Below are positions 45,524 to 56,326 of a stretch of DNA of 64,000 nucleotides, piece after piece. The translations under genes were made by a program, and so were the position numbers. The stretch is from Erysipelotrichaceae bacterium (GTDB lineage Bacteria > Bacillota_I > Bacilli_A > Erysipelotrichales > Erysipelotrichaceae). The stretch covers positions 216,042 to 280,041 of the forward strand of contig JALEZD010000018.1 in assembly GCA_022772735.1 (NCBI GenBank), in the 5' to 3' direction. The notes below the pieces were generated by a model. The model saw nothing but the letters and a program-made list of their open reading frames with translations. It was not told the DNA's origin and did no database searches. How positions within the stretch are numbered: the stretch's first letter is position 1; each line of letters opens with the position of its first letter.

Positions 45524-45985
45524 TTAATAAAAATTATGATTATTTTTTAAATATTTTAATAATCCTTCACAACCTTTTTTCACATCATCATACGTTTTTT
45601 GAAAATCTAAAGTATAATATGGATCCTCAATATCTCTATCATCTCCTGAAAATTCTAATAGTTTTTTTACAATAGGTTTATTATTTTTTAAAACTCTTTT
45701 AATATTGTAAATATTATTGTTATCCATCCCTATTAAATAATCTGCATTTAAATCATCTGTATTTAATTTTTTTGCATACTTTCCATTACAACTGATATTG
45801 TATTTTTTTAAGATTGATTGTGTTCCATAATGAACTGGATTACCTATTTCATAACTACTTGTTGCAGCAGAAGAAATAATAATTTTATCTTCTAATCCTT
45901 CTTCAAAAACCATTTTTTTAAATACAAATTCAGCCATTGGTGAACGGCAAATATTTCCCAAACATACAAATACAACTTTTATCAT
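45524..45985 (-). CDS. Low-molecular-weight protein tyrosine phosphatase
   Basis: 153 residues. The phosphate loop VCLGNICRSPMAE and the general acid in DIEDPYY are intact. Such enzymes reverse tyrosine kinases that control polysaccharide synthesis or stress in Bacillota. The frame continues upstream by 18 codons, but MIKVVFVCLGNICRSP is the family start. It is a single gene downstream of the lysS unit's terminator. Confidence 0.92.
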   Translation of the reverse strand: MIKVVFVCLGNICRSPMAEFVFKKMVFEEGLEDKIIISSAATSSYEIGNPVHYGTQSILKKYNISCNGKYAKKLNTDDLNADYLIGMDNNNIYNIKRVLKNNKPIVKKLLEFSGDDRDIEDPYYTLDFQKTYDDVKKGCEGLLKYLKNNHNFY

Positions 45986-46017
45986 TATAAATTGATTCCT
46001 TTCATTAAAATAATATA

Positions 46018-46060
46018 TTAAAAAATAAGACTTCACCAACTTAAAATATGAAGTCTTATT
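46018..46060 (-). terminator. Terminator of the lysS unit
   Basis: AATAAGACTTCA (46024-46035) pairs with TGAAGTCTTATT (46049-46060), 12 bp, then TTTTTTAAT on the minus strand, directly after the small ORF. Confidence 0.9.
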
Positions 46061-46066
46061 TAATTG

Positions 46067-46312
46067 TTAAGAGTTAATATATTCTATATATAAAATATCT
46101 ATTAGACTATCTTCTGTAATTTTCATCCATTTTTCTTTTAAACAATCACTTATTATAGCTCTAGCTTTATCAATATTTTTTAAATCATTATTATGGTTCA
46201 ATTTTAAACCTTTAAAACTACAACCCCCAAATGAAGATACCGAATAATCTAATTTATTTTCTTTTATTATTTTGTTTATTTTAACAATTGTATTGAAATC
46301 TACTGTGCACAT
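46067..46312 (-). CDS. Small hypothetical protein downstream of lysS
   Basis: 81 residues, soluble, MCTVDFNTIVKINKIIKENKL... with SSFGGCSFKGLKL in the middle. I recognise no family. It lies 25 nt after lysS and its stop is 6 nt before a strong terminator, which favours a real gene. No Shine-Dalgarno is evident at the ATG, so the start is uncertain. Confidence 0.5.
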   Translation of the reverse strand: MCTVDFNTIVKINKIIKENKLDYSVSSFGGCSFKGLKLNHNNDLKNIDKARAIISDCLKEKWMKITEDSLIDILYIEYINS

Positions 46313-46337
46313 ACAAAAATAATTCTAATTAATATAA

Positions 46338-48052
<1,715 letters not shown>

Positions 48053-48067
48053 CTTTTATACGCCAAA

Positions 48068-48096
48068 AGTATATCATGCAAATTATGTTTTTACAA
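48068..48096 (-). promoter_or_regulatory. lysS promoter
   Basis: TTGTAA, 17 nt, TATACT on the minus strand, just ahead of the T-box leader and divergent from the sucrose operon. Confidence 0.65.
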
Positions 48097-48109
48097 CTTG
48101 ATTTAACTT

Positions 48110-48124
48110 TTGAAAACGTTTTAC
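48110..48124 (+). promoter_or_regulatory. LacI/CcpA-type operator upstream of scrA
   Basis: TTGAAAACGTTTTAC with the palindromic core AAAACGTTTT. It matches 13 of 15 positions of the catabolite-responsive consensus, just upstream of the scrA -35. Confidence 0.5.
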
Positions 48125-48152
48125 TTGACTATTATTTTTATAATGTTAATAT
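48125..48152 (+). promoter_or_regulatory. scr operon promoter
   Basis: TTGACT, 16 nt, TAATAT. The start would fall near 48159, on the edge of the second operator. Confidence 0.5.
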
Positions 48153-48159
48153 CATTTTA

Positions 48160-48173
48160 TGAAACCGATACCA
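48160..48173 (+). promoter_or_regulatory. LacI-family operator at the scrA transcription start
   Basis: TGAAACCGATACCA fully fits TGNAANCGNNNNCA, the general LacI/CcpA form. It lies between promoter and AAGGAGG, ideal for repression by ScrR encoded in the same operon or by CcpA. Confidence 0.6.
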
Positions 48174-48187
48174 CATAAGGAGGATAT

Positions 48188-50065
48188 ATGGGAATAAAGG
48201 ACAAGCAATACAAACACATTAGTAATGAAATCATTAATAATGTAGGTGGTTTAGACAACATCCAAAGCAATACGCATTGTGCTACAAGACTTAGAATAAC
48301 AATAAAAGATACAGATAAAATAAACATGGAAAACATCCAAGATATTGAGCTTGTAAAAGGTGCTGTATTAAGCGGAGATCAATTACAAATTATTTTTGGA
48401 GCGGGTTTAGTGAATGAAATATACAACGTATTTTCAAGTATTACTGGATTAGGATCTCAAAGTAATGATTCAGAAAAAACCAACAGTAAACAAAACCCTA
48501 TTCAAAAAGTAATAAAATCAATTTCTGATGTTTTTGTAGAGATTATCCCTGCAATTTTAGCTGCTGCAATATTGATGGGATTAACTGGAATGTTAAGCAA
48601 ATCATCATTTGTATTAAATAATGACTTTGCATATGCAATTAACAGATTAGCTTCACTAGCATCAACTGCAATATTTATAATATTACCAATGGTAGTATGT
48701 TATAGCGCTACAAAAAGATATGGTGGAAGACCTATTCTTGGATTAGTTGTTGGTGCAATTATGATTGATAGTAGTTTAACCAACGCATATAGTATCGGAA
48801 GTGCAAACTACAATCCCGAAATTTTAAATTTATTTGGTTTAAAAATATTAATGGTTGGTTTCCAAGGTGGAATAATAGTTGCATTATTAATGGGATTTAT
48901 TGTTGCAACATTAGATAAATATTTTGAAAAAGTTATTCCAGATGTAATTAAACTATTACTATCACCAATGTTAACTGTATTTATTTCAACAATATTACTT
49001 TTTACAATTGTTGGTCCATTTGGAAGAAGTTTAAGTTATTTTATAACATATGGCTTATTATGGATGACAAAAAATCTTGGATTTGTCGGATATGCAGTTT
49101 TTGCAGGCCTACAACAAATTTTGGTTATAACTGGTTTACATCACATATTAAATGCTGTTGAAGCAACATTGCTTGCTGAAACAGGAAGAAACATATTAAA
49201 TCCATTAATGTCTGTTGCATTAATTGCTCAAGGTGGTGCAACTTTAGGGTATTTAGCATTAAACTTCAAAAATAAAAAAGTAAAAGATGTGGCTGCTCCA
49301 AGCTTTATTAGTATATTATTCGGAATTAGTGAACCTGCAATTTTTGGTATTAATTTAAGATATAAATTTCCTTTAATCGCAGGATGTATAGCTGCAACAA
49401 TTACTGGAGTATATGTGTATTTTGCTGATTTAAGCGCATTAGGTTTTGGTGCAACGGCAATACCTGGCTTTGCAATCACAAATCCTGCAAATAATGGTTA
49501 TTTAAACTATATAATAGCTCACTTACTAGGTGTTATTTTAGGATTTGTAATTTGTGTTGTTTTTGGAAAAATATATTCAAATAAAGAAAACACTAACAAA
49601 ATTAAAGAAGAAACAATTTCAAGTACTAATGAAATTAGATTATCACCTATTATGGAAGGTGAAGTTTTAGATGTAAAAGAATGTAGTGATCCTGTATTTA
49701 ATAGTGAAACAATGGGTAAAGGTGTAGTTATTAAACCTACTTCCGGAAAAGTTTTTTCTCCAGAAAATGCATCTGTTGAGTTTATATTTCCAACAAAGCA
49801 TGCCTTAGGCTTAAAACTTGATGATGGAAGTAAATTATTAATTCATTGTGGTATAAATACTGTAAATATGAATGGTGAAGGATTTAATGTTTATGTTGAA
49901 GAAGGAAAAAAAGTAAATAAAGGTGATTTACTTTTAGAATTTGATTTAGAAAAAGTGGTTAATGCTGGTTATAGTAGCGAAACTGTTCTTTTAGTCGCAG
50001 AAGTTGCTGAAAACAAAAGTGTAAGTGTAAACTTAGAAAAAGATAATATAATTACTATAAAATAA
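48188..50065 (+). CDS. scrA: Sucrose-type PTS permease, EIIBCA
   Basis: 625 residues with three domains in order: EIIB (about 1-85; active Cys in SNTHCATRLRI), EIIC membrane domain (about 105-460, about ten helices) and EIIA (about 480-625; active His in LLIHCGINTVNMNGEGF). It imports and phosphorylates the sugar with phosphate from HPr. The family also takes beta-glucosides and trehalose; the next gene, a sucrose-6-phosphate hydrolase, makes sucrose the likely substrate. AAGGAGGATAT precedes the ATG. First gene of scrA-B-R-K. Confidence 0.93.
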   Translation: MGIKDKQYKHISNEIINNVGGLDNIQSNTHCATRLRITIKDTDKINMENIQDIELVKGAVLSGDQLQIIFGAGLVNEIYNVFSSITGLGSQSNDSEKTNSKQNPIQKVIKSISDVFVEIIPAILAAAILMGLTGMLSKSSFVLNNDFAYAINRLASLASTAIFIILPMVVCYSATKRYGGRPILGLVVGAIMIDSSLTNAYSIGSANYNPEILNLFGLKILMVGFQGGIIVALLMGFIVATLDKYFEKVIPDVIKLLLSPMLTVFISTILLFTIVGPFGRSLSYFITYGLLWMTKNLGFVGYAVFAGLQQILVITGLHHILNAVEATLLAETGRNILNPLMSVALIAQGGATLGYLALNFKNKKVKDVAAPSFISILFGISEPAIFGINLRYKFPLIAGCIAATITGVYVYFADLSALGFGATAIPGFAITNPANNGYLNYIIAHLLGVILGFVICVVFGKIYSNKENTNKIKEETISSTNEIRLSPIMEGEVLDVKECSDPVFNSETMGKGVVIKPTSGKVFSPENASVEFIFPTKHALGLKLDDGSKLLIHCGINTVNMNGEGFNVYVEEGKKVNKGDLLLEFDLEKVVNAGYSSETVLLVAEVAENKSVSVNLEKDNIITIK

Positions 50066-50066
50066 T

Positions 50067-51461
50067 ATGGATAAACTGTTATATAAAAAAAATATTAATG
50101 AACATCTTGTTCTAAGAGAAAACAGTTTAAAAGATGAAAACAGATTACAATTTCATCTTATGCCTAATGGAGGTTGGCTAAATGATCCAAATGGATTGTT
50201 TAGCCTTTCAAAAATTAACCACATATATTATCAATATTCACCCTTCACAACAAAATGGGGATTAAAATGTTGGGGACATTACACCACAAAAGATTGGATT
50301 AATTATAAAGAAGAAGAAATATTTTTATTTCCAGATAGCATTTTTGATAAAGATGGTGCTTATAGTGGAAGTGCTTTTGTTGAAAATAATGAAATAAACT
50401 TTTTTTACACAGGAAATATAAAATACATTGATAAAGATTATGATTATATTTTAGAAGGTAGAGAACAAAACACCATAAAAATAACTTCTAAAGATGGGTT
50501 TGTCTACTCAGATAAAAAACTTATTTTATCAAACAATGATTATCCAAAAAACATGAGCAAGCATGTTCGTGATCCCAAAATTATAAAATTTGAAAATAAA
50601 TATTATATGATTTTAGGCGCAAGAACTGTAGACAATCAAGGATGTGCACTGATTTATATTTCACACGATTTAGACAATTTCAATTATCATATGTGTATAA
50701 AAAGTAATGAAAATTTAGGCTATATGTGGGAATGTCCTGACCTTTTTATACAAGATAATGAATGGTTTTTGATATTCTGTCCACAGTTTATATCAAACAA
50801 CATTCAAAATGATAAATGTGCATATCTAAACTTATCATTGAATTTAAAAGAAAAAACTTATTCAATTAATAGTTATAACTTATTAGATTACGGCTTTGAT
50901 TTTTATGCACCACAAAGTTATATTGATGAAAATAGTAGAAGAGTTTTAATTGGATGGATGGGAATGCCTGATTCTAAATATTTAGATGTTGTTGAAAATA
51001 AAAATGATTGGATTCACGCTTTATCAATCCCAAAAGAAATAACCATTAAAAATCATAAAATTCTTCAACAACCATTAAAAGAATTAAATAATTTAAGAGA
51101 TAAAAAAATCAGTTTAGAAGAATGCAGTGAATATAAAACATTTGAGTTAAATATATTTGATATTGTTGATATTGATTTACAAATCGGAGAAATTTCTATA
51201 ACATTCAACAATAATCTATTTTCACTTGATTTATCAAAATGTGGAATGTTGAGAGAAATTAAAACTATAGAAATAGATAAACTAAAAAATTTAAAAATTT
51301 TAAAAGATACTACATCTATTGAAATATTTATTAATGATGGTGAATTTGTACTTACAAATAGATGTTACAATACTAATACAATCATTAAAACAAACAGTAA
51401 ATTTAAATACTCACTATTCACTCTTAAAAAATTTAATATACAATATTACTATGAAAAATAA
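50067..51461 (+). CDS. scrB: Sucrose-6-phosphate hydrolase (GH32)
   Basis: 464 residues. It splits sucrose-6-phosphate into glucose-6-phosphate and fructose in the cytoplasm. GH32 motifs: GGWLNDPNGLF (nucleophile Asp), HVRDPKI (transition-state Asp) and MWECPDLF (acid/base Glu). It starts 1 nt after the scrA stop and overlaps scrR by 11 nt. Confidence 0.95.
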   Translation: MDKLLYKKNINEHLVLRENSLKDENRLQFHLMPNGGWLNDPNGLFSLSKINHIYYQYSPFTTKWGLKCWGHYTTKDWINYKEEEIFLFPDSIFDKDGAYSGSAFVENNEINFFYTGNIKYIDKDYDYILEGREQNTIKITSKDGFVYSDKKLILSNNDYPKNMSKHVRDPKIIKFENKYYMILGARTVDNQGCALIYISHDLDNFNYHMCIKSNENLGYMWECPDLFIQDNEWFLIFCPQFISNNIQNDKCAYLNLSLNLKEKTYSINSYNLLDYGFDFYAPQSYIDENSRRVLIGWMGMPDSKYLDVVENKNDWIHALSIPKEITIKNHKILQQPLKELNNLRDKKISLEECSEYKTFELNIFDIVDIDLQIGEISITFNNNLFSLDLSKCGMLREIKTIEIDKLKNLKILKDTTSIEIFINDGEFVLTNRCYNTNTIIKTNSKFKYSLFTLKKFNIQYYYEK

Positions 51462-52461
51462 ACTTACAATGAAAGATATAGCCCTGATGGCTAATGTTAC
51501 AAAAAGTACTGTTTCAAGATATTTTAATGGTGGCTATGTAAAAGAAAGCACAAAAACCACAATCAAAGAAATAGTTGAAAAATATGGATATGAGCCTAAT
51601 ACATTCGCACGATTAAAAGCTAAAAAAAGTAATATGATTGGGATAGTTACTCCATGCCTAGATTCTGCAGAAACTTCTAAACTTTTAATGTATTTGGATG
51701 AAACACTACAAAAATACAATTATTCATCCTTAATTGTTAATACAAATCACTCTTTAGAAAATGAATTATTTCAGATTTCTCATTTATCCAGATTAAATTT
51801 AGATGCAATAATAGTCATTGCGACAAGCAGTGGAAAAAAATATATAGACACAATTAAAAATCTGGATATCCCAATACTATTTATTGGTCAAAAAACAGAT
51901 GGATATAACTGCATAATAAATGACAATAAAAATTCTGCAAAAAAATTGTGTAAATATTTAAAAAGTTTAAATTATCAAGAAGCAGTGGTATTAAGTGTTA
52001 GTGAAGAAGATGAAGCAATTGGCATAACAAGAAAAAACGAAATATTAAATGAGTTAAGGAAAAGTAATATTAAAACAACTGAATATATTACAAGTTTTAA
52101 AAAAGACGAAGTTTATAAAGCAATTAAAAAAATTATAAAAGAAAATTTAAAAAAGGTATTCATATGCTCTACAACAATTCAAATTTACGCTTTATACAAA
52201 ATTGCCAAAGAATTTAATATTAATATACCAGATGATATTTCAGTTTGTGGATATGGTGCAAGAAGCTATTTTGATATAGTCACTCCAACAATAACTTGTA
52301 TACACTTTGATACAAAAAAAGCTGGAATAATTGCAGGTGAAAACATCATATCTTTAATAAATAAAAAAAATATAGAAAAAGAAACCATCATAAGCTACTC
52401 ATTTAATATCGGAACAAGTACAAAGGAGAATAAAAATGAAACATTTAGTAACAATAGGTGA
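51451..52461 (+). CDS. scrR: LacI-family regulator of the sucrose operon
   Basis: 336 residues. N-terminal HTH MKDIALMANVTKSTVSRYFNGGYVKEST, then a periplasmic-binding-protein-like sensor domain. The frame is open further upstream inside scrB, but MKNKLTMKDIA is the sensible start. It has no clear Shine-Dalgarno and so probably depends on coupling to scrB. It overlaps scrK by 26 nt. The two LacI-type operators ahead of scrA are its likely targets; phosphorylated sugar or fructose is the likely signal. Confidence 0.92.
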   Translation: MKNKLTMKDIALMANVTKSTVSRYFNGGYVKESTKTTIKEIVEKYGYEPNTFARLKAKKSNMIGIVTPCLDSAETSKLLMYLDETLQKYNYSSLIVNTNHSLENELFQISHLSRLNLDAIIVIATSSGKKYIDTIKNLDIPILFIGQKTDGYNCIINDNKNSAKKLCKYLKSLNYQEAVVLSVSEEDEAIGITRKNEILNELRKSNIKTTEYITSFKKDEVYKAIKKIIKENLKKVFICSTTIQIYALYKIAKEFNINIPDDISVCGYGARSYFDIVTPTITCIHFDTKKAGIIAGENIISLINKKNIEKETIISYSFNIGTSTKENKNETFSNNR

Positions 52462-53410
52462 AGCATTAATTGACTTTATCCCTCAGACAAAAGGAGTATC
52501 TTTAAAAGATGTCGAAACATTTAAAAGAGTTGCTGGTGGTGCTCCTGCAAATGTAGCTGCTGCATTTTCAAAACTAGGTGGTAAAAGTATAATGCTTAGC
52601 CAAGTAGGAAATGATGCTTTTGGAGATTATATTATTGATAGTTTAAATAAAGCAAACATTGAAACTAAACATATCAAAAAAAATAAAAACTTTGATACAT
52701 CTCTTGCGTTTGTTTCTTTAAAAGAAGATGGTAATAGAGACTTTAAATTTTATAGGAGAACTGCCGCAGACTTAAATTACAATAAAAATGATATACCAGA
52801 AAACATTTTAGAAAATATTGGTGCAATTCATTTTTGTAGTGTTGATTTAGTAGAAAGTCCAATGAAATATGCACATATAAAATTAATAGAAATGGCTAAA
52901 AAAGAAAATCTAATTATTAGCTTTGATCCAAACCTTAGATTACCTCTATGGGAAAATCATAATGATTTAAAAAATACCGTAAATGAATTTATTAAATTAT
53001 CAAACATAGTAAAAATTTCAGATGAAGAACTAGAGTTTATAACAGGAAAAAACAATATACATGATGCACTTCCACAATTATTTAATGGAAGCTGTGACAT
53101 ATTAATATATACTCTAGGAGTAAATGGAGCTATGATATTTAATAGAAACTCTTATTCATCAATTAATGGTTTAAAAGTTAATTCAATTGATACAACTGGT
53201 GCTGGTGATAGCTTTATTGGCTCATTCTTGTATTCAATATTAAGTGAAGATAATTTAGATCTTAAAAATATAAGTTTAGATAATTTAACAAAATATTTAG
53301 AATTTTCAAATATATATGCTGCTTGTACTACCACCAAACTAGGTGGAATTGATTCAATGTCTTCAAAAGATGAAATAGAATCATTTAAAAAATCATTAAA
53401 TCTAAAGTAA
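52436..53410 (+). CDS. scrK: Fructokinase (PfkB family)
   Basis: 324 residues. It phosphorylates the fructose released by ScrB. RVAGGAPANVAAAFSKLGG is the N-terminal PfkB signature, and DTTGAGDSFIGSFL carries the catalytic Asp and anion hole. AAGGAGAATAAAA precedes the ATG. Last gene of the scr operon. Confidence 0.94.
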   Translation: MKHLVTIGEALIDFIPQTKGVSLKDVETFKRVAGGAPANVAAAFSKLGGKSIMLSQVGNDAFGDYIIDSLNKANIETKHIKKNKNFDTSLAFVSLKEDGNRDFKFYRRTAADLNYNKNDIPENILENIGAIHFCSVDLVESPMKYAHIKLIEMAKKENLIISFDPNLRLPLWENHNDLKNTVNEFIKLSNIVKISDEELEFITGKNNIHDALPQLFNGSCDILIYTLGVNGAMIFNRNSYSSINGLKVNSIDTTGAGDSFIGSFLYSILSEDNLDLKNISLDNLTKYLEFSNIYAACTTTKLGGIDSMSSKDEIESFKKSLNLK

Positions 53411-53446
53411 AAAATACCCACTGTTTTTAAAAATAGTGGGTATTTT
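53411..53446. terminator. Bidirectional terminator between scrK and the small winged-helix gene
   Basis: AAAATACCCACT (53411-53422) pairs perfectly with AGTGGGTATTTT (53435-53446) with a 12-nt loop; T-runs on both strands. Confidence 0.92.
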
Positions 53447-53447
53447 A

Positions 53448-53711
53448 TTATCCAAGATATTTATTTATCATCTTTTTCTGATTTTCATCAGTACTATAAT
53501 AAATTATTAATTCATCATTTATAAGTTCATAACCATCTTCACTAATCAATCCATTTTCTTTAGCTGCCATTAAAATTTCAGAAATTAAATGTTTTTTAAA
53601 TGATTTGTGATTATTATATTCAAAGTATAAAGAATTGATAATATCATTAACTGAAACATGTTCTTTTTGTGTTAAAAACTTTAATATTGCATAATTTAAT
53701 GTAAGTTTCAT
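53448..53711 (-). CDS. Small protein, probably winged-helix
   Basis: 87 residues, MKLTLNYAILKFLTQKEHVSVNDIINSLYFEY..., with an N-terminal pattern like a winged helix (helix, ALL-type turn, basic segment NNHKSFKKHL). I know no family. AAGGAGATTAA before the ATG and a 4-nt overlap with the DMT transporter gene support a real, co-translated gene. A regulatory role is only a guess. Confidence 0.65.
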   Translation of the reverse strand: MKLTLNYAILKFLTQKEHVSVNDIINSLYFEYNNHKSFKKHLISEILMAAKENGLISEDGYELINDELIIYYSTDENQKKMINKYLG

Positions 53712-54793
53712 TTAATCTCCTTTTTTTTAAAGTAATTTAATGGATTTACCACTATAATAAAAATTCCAATCGCCATAAGTATTGCCGCAAGCCATAATAT
53801 ATATGAAATACTATATCCTGAAATTTTAAATATTAATTCTACAATTACCCAACAAAATAATGGCCCCCAAAATGCATATGTACCATTACACGCCATTCCA
53901 AGTGATATTCCACACATACTATTTCCCTTATACCAAAAACTAAATGCATATACTGTAAAAAAGCCACTAAGCACAAAAAACACTATAGAATTTATATCAG
54001 TAATTGTAATAAACAATAAATTTTTAAAAATATATATTCCATCTTTATTAAAAATACATAAAATAATAAACAACATAAATATATTTAATATTGTACTTGT
54101 TAATTGTCTTATTAAAATACAAATATCTGAGTCTATCAAACAAGTTTCAAATCCTGCAATAACACCTTCTATACCCCAACCACATGCTGCAATAAGTGCA
54201 ATAAATATTCCAAAAAGTATTTTTAAATTTGTAATATCAAATGCATCAAATCCAATAATGAAGCTAGAAAAAATACATATAATTATCCCAAACCAAGTTC
54301 TTATACTTAACTTCTTTTTAAACACTATAACACTAATTAATGAACCAATTGCAGTATTTAAAGCAGCAATCGGAATTACTATTGAACCAGAAAGTTTCAA
54401 CGCAATAGTATAGGCAACAGATGCAACAGGTCCTCCAATAGATGCAGCAATTATAATTGCTAATGCAGGTTTAGATTTCATTGTCAAAATAAAGTCCCCA
54501 AGTTTCCCACTTTTAAAACATTTTATAAATGCCCAAATAGTACTCATTAAATCATTTATTCCTGCTCCCAAAATTGAAAGAATTATTGTTGTTTTAAAAA
54601 TTTCCAAAGTACTAACTTCATATAAATTAGCCCATACTCCTTTAGACATTCCTAAAGTTAAAAATGCAGAATATAATCCATAAGAAATTCCTGAAAGTAA
54701 GGAAATAATTATTCCTTTTTTCAAAAATTCTTTTTCCATTTTTAGCTTATATTCTTTTGCCTTACTATCATTGGCTTTAACATCATCCCTCAA
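53708..54793 (-). CDS. DMT-superfamily transporter (EamA-like)
   Basis: 361 residues with ten predicted helices in two EamA-like halves (GISYGLYSAFLTLGMSKGV and GSIVIPIAALNTAIGSLISVIVFKKKLS). A charged N-terminal tail of about 25 residues precedes the first helix. It lies between a nicotinamidase-like hydrolase gene and a small winged-helix gene. Substrate unknown; export or uptake of a small polar metabolite is typical of the family. Confidence 0.82.
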   Translation of the reverse strand: MRDDVKANDSKAKEYKLKMEKEFLKKGIIISLLSGISYGLYSAFLTLGMSKGVWANLYEVSTLEIFKTTIILSILGAGINDLMSTIWAFIKCFKSGKLGDFILTMKSKPALAIIIAASIGGPVASVAYTIALKLSGSIVIPIAALNTAIGSLISVIVFKKKLSIRTWFGIIICIFSSFIIGFDAFDITNLKILFGIFIALIAACGWGIEGVIAGFETCLIDSDICILIRQLTSTILNIFMLFIILCIFNKDGIYIFKNLLFITITDINSIVFFVLSGFFTVYAFSFWYKGNSMCGISLGMACNGTYAFWGPLFCWVIVELIFKISGYSISYILWLAAILMAIGIFIIVVNPLNYFKKKEIK

Positions 54794-54808
54794 AAAATAA
54801 CCTCCAAA

Positions 54809-55312
54809 TCAAACAATTTCAATATGACATATTTTCATTAAATCTAATGATTTATTATGATTTTCTATATTACTACCTGCACAACAGTTTTCTATAACAT
54901 TAATTGTTACATTTGGAAAATATGTTTTAATTAACATAACATTAGAAATTACACATATATCTGTACAAACCCCAATAACCTCTATTGTATCTATGTTAGA
55001 TAGCATTTTTAATTCATCAATTAGTTTTTCACAACCAAAAGTATTTTTTTTGATAATATTTTTTGCATAAGGTTTTAATTCTTCAATTATTTCATGACCA
55101 AAGCTATTATCAATACAATGTTTAATAGGAAGATATTTGCCCTCTTTGGTATCCAAATAATTTTCAAAATGTGTATCTTGTGTAAAATAAACATGACCAT
55201 TAAATGTCTTTACCTTCTCTACAACATTTTTAACAATACTTTGTGCTTCTACCGTCTTTAATACCCCATTAATAAAATCATTCTGCATATCTACAACAAC
55301 TAAAACCTTCAT
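54809..55312 (-). CDS. Isochorismatase-fold cysteine hydrolase, nicotinamidase-like
   Basis: 167 residues. VVDMQNDFINGVL (catalytic Asp), QDTHFENYLDTKEGKYLPIKHC (metal and general motif) and VIGVCTDICVISNVML (nucleophile Cys). The arrangement is that of nicotinamidase-related hydrolases, which turn nicotinamide into nicotinate for NAD salvage. Other amides remain possible. Co-directional with the DMT transporter and the S66 peptidase. Confidence 0.85.
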   Translation of the reverse strand: MKVLVVVDMQNDFINGVLKTVEAQSIVKNVVEKVKTFNGHVYFTQDTHFENYLDTKEGKYLPIKHCIDNSFGHEIIEELKPYAKNIIKKNTFGCEKLIDELKMLSNIDTIEVIGVCTDICVISNVMLIKTYFPNVTINVIENCCAGSNIENHNKSLDLMKICHIEIV

Positions 55313-55322
55313 AAATACCCTC

Positions 55323-56276
55323 CTACTCTAATATAAAATCTATTTTACTTTTCCCATTTAAAACTTCAACATTAATAATTGCACCATTAATTAAAGTTGT
55401 TTTAGGAGAAGTGTGTCCTATATCAAAATCATATGCATATTTAATATCACCTAATGCACTTTTATATGCATCATTATAATTCATAAATCCACTATTACTT
55501 TCAAATAATACTCTCCCAAATAATATACCATTGCAATAGTCAAAGTATCCTGCATATTTCATTTGCATTAATATTCTATATACTTCTTCAGCACTAATAT
55601 CATATATGTCAAAATACCAAACAATACCATCATTTTTATATTTTTCAATAAAACCTTTTATGTTTTCATATGGTGTTGCGATAACATTTCTAATTACATC
55701 TAGACAACCACCTATACATCTACCTTTAATATTTAAATCGTTTTTCACAAATATCGTTTTATCATAATTATTTGAATCATAATTTTTATAAAATTGATAA
55801 CTTTTTTGGGTTATTAAATTACCTTTAATAATTTCAATGTTTTTTTCATAAAAATCAACTCCTGCTTCATATGAACCTGCATTAAAACCATATATACTTG
55901 CGATATCATACTTTGTAGTTAAAAGAATATTTATACTTGTCGGATCTGAATATCCCATAAAAAATTTGGGATTAGAAACAATTATTTTTCCATCAATAAA
56001 TGGAAGTATATCAATTAAAAACTCTCCACCTGTTGCACATATTATAAAATCAACTTCTTTATCAAGGTATAAATTATTTAATGATTCTGCTCTTTTTGTT
56101 GGAGATTCACTCACAATATTATTACTTCTAACATTTCCACATTCTTTTATATTGAATCCTTTTGATTTTAAAAAATCAATTGACTTAATATAGTCTTCTA
56201 TTTTATGACCAACTCCTGCACTGAGTGCACATATACCTATTGTGTCATTAACATTTAAAAACTTAGGATATTTCAT
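55323..56276 (-). CDS. LD-carboxypeptidase/MccF-like serine peptidase (S66)
   Basis: 317 residues. FMGYSDPTSINILL holds the nucleophile Ser, and FDIGHTSPKTTLINGA the His of the unusual Ser-Glu-His triad. The family trims the D-Ala from tetrapeptides of recycled murein (LdcA) or inactivates microcin-like peptides (MccF). The mid-length layout with YFDIYDISAEEVYRILMQMKYAGYF looks nearer to MccF. AGAAGGAGGTGGACTT precedes the ATG. First gene of a four-gene run with the hydrolase, the DMT transporter and the small gene. Confidence 0.87.
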   Translation of the reverse strand: MKYPKFLNVNDTIGICALSAGVGHKIEDYIKSIDFLKSKGFNIKECGNVRSNNIVSESPTKRAESLNNLYLDKEVDFIICATGGEFLIDILPFIDGKIIVSNPKFFMGYSDPTSINILLTTKYDIASIYGFNAGSYEAGVDFYEKNIEIIKGNLITQKSYQFYKNYDSNNYDKTIFVKNDLNIKGRCIGGCLDVIRNVIATPYENIKGFIEKYKNDGIVWYFDIYDISAEEVYRILMQMKYAGYFDYCNGILFGRVLFESNSGFMNYNDAYKSALGDIKYAYDFDIGHTSPKTTLINGAIINVEVLNGKSKIDFILE

Positions 56277-56301
56277 AAGTCCACCTCCTTCTAATTATAA
56301 C

Positions 56302-56326
56302 AAAAAAGATAGATTATTCATCTATC
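56302..56326 (-). terminator. Terminator after the 204-residue hypothetical gene
   Basis: GATAGAT (56308-56314) pairs with ATCTATC (56320-56326), then TTTTTTG on the minus strand. The stem uses the last codons of the gene. Confidence 0.8.

Noticed and set aside
54809..55312. Firm call of a nicotinamide transporter for the neighbouring DMT protein
   Set aside because: The link rests only on adjacency to a nicotinamidase-like gene; DMT substrates cannot be read from sequence.
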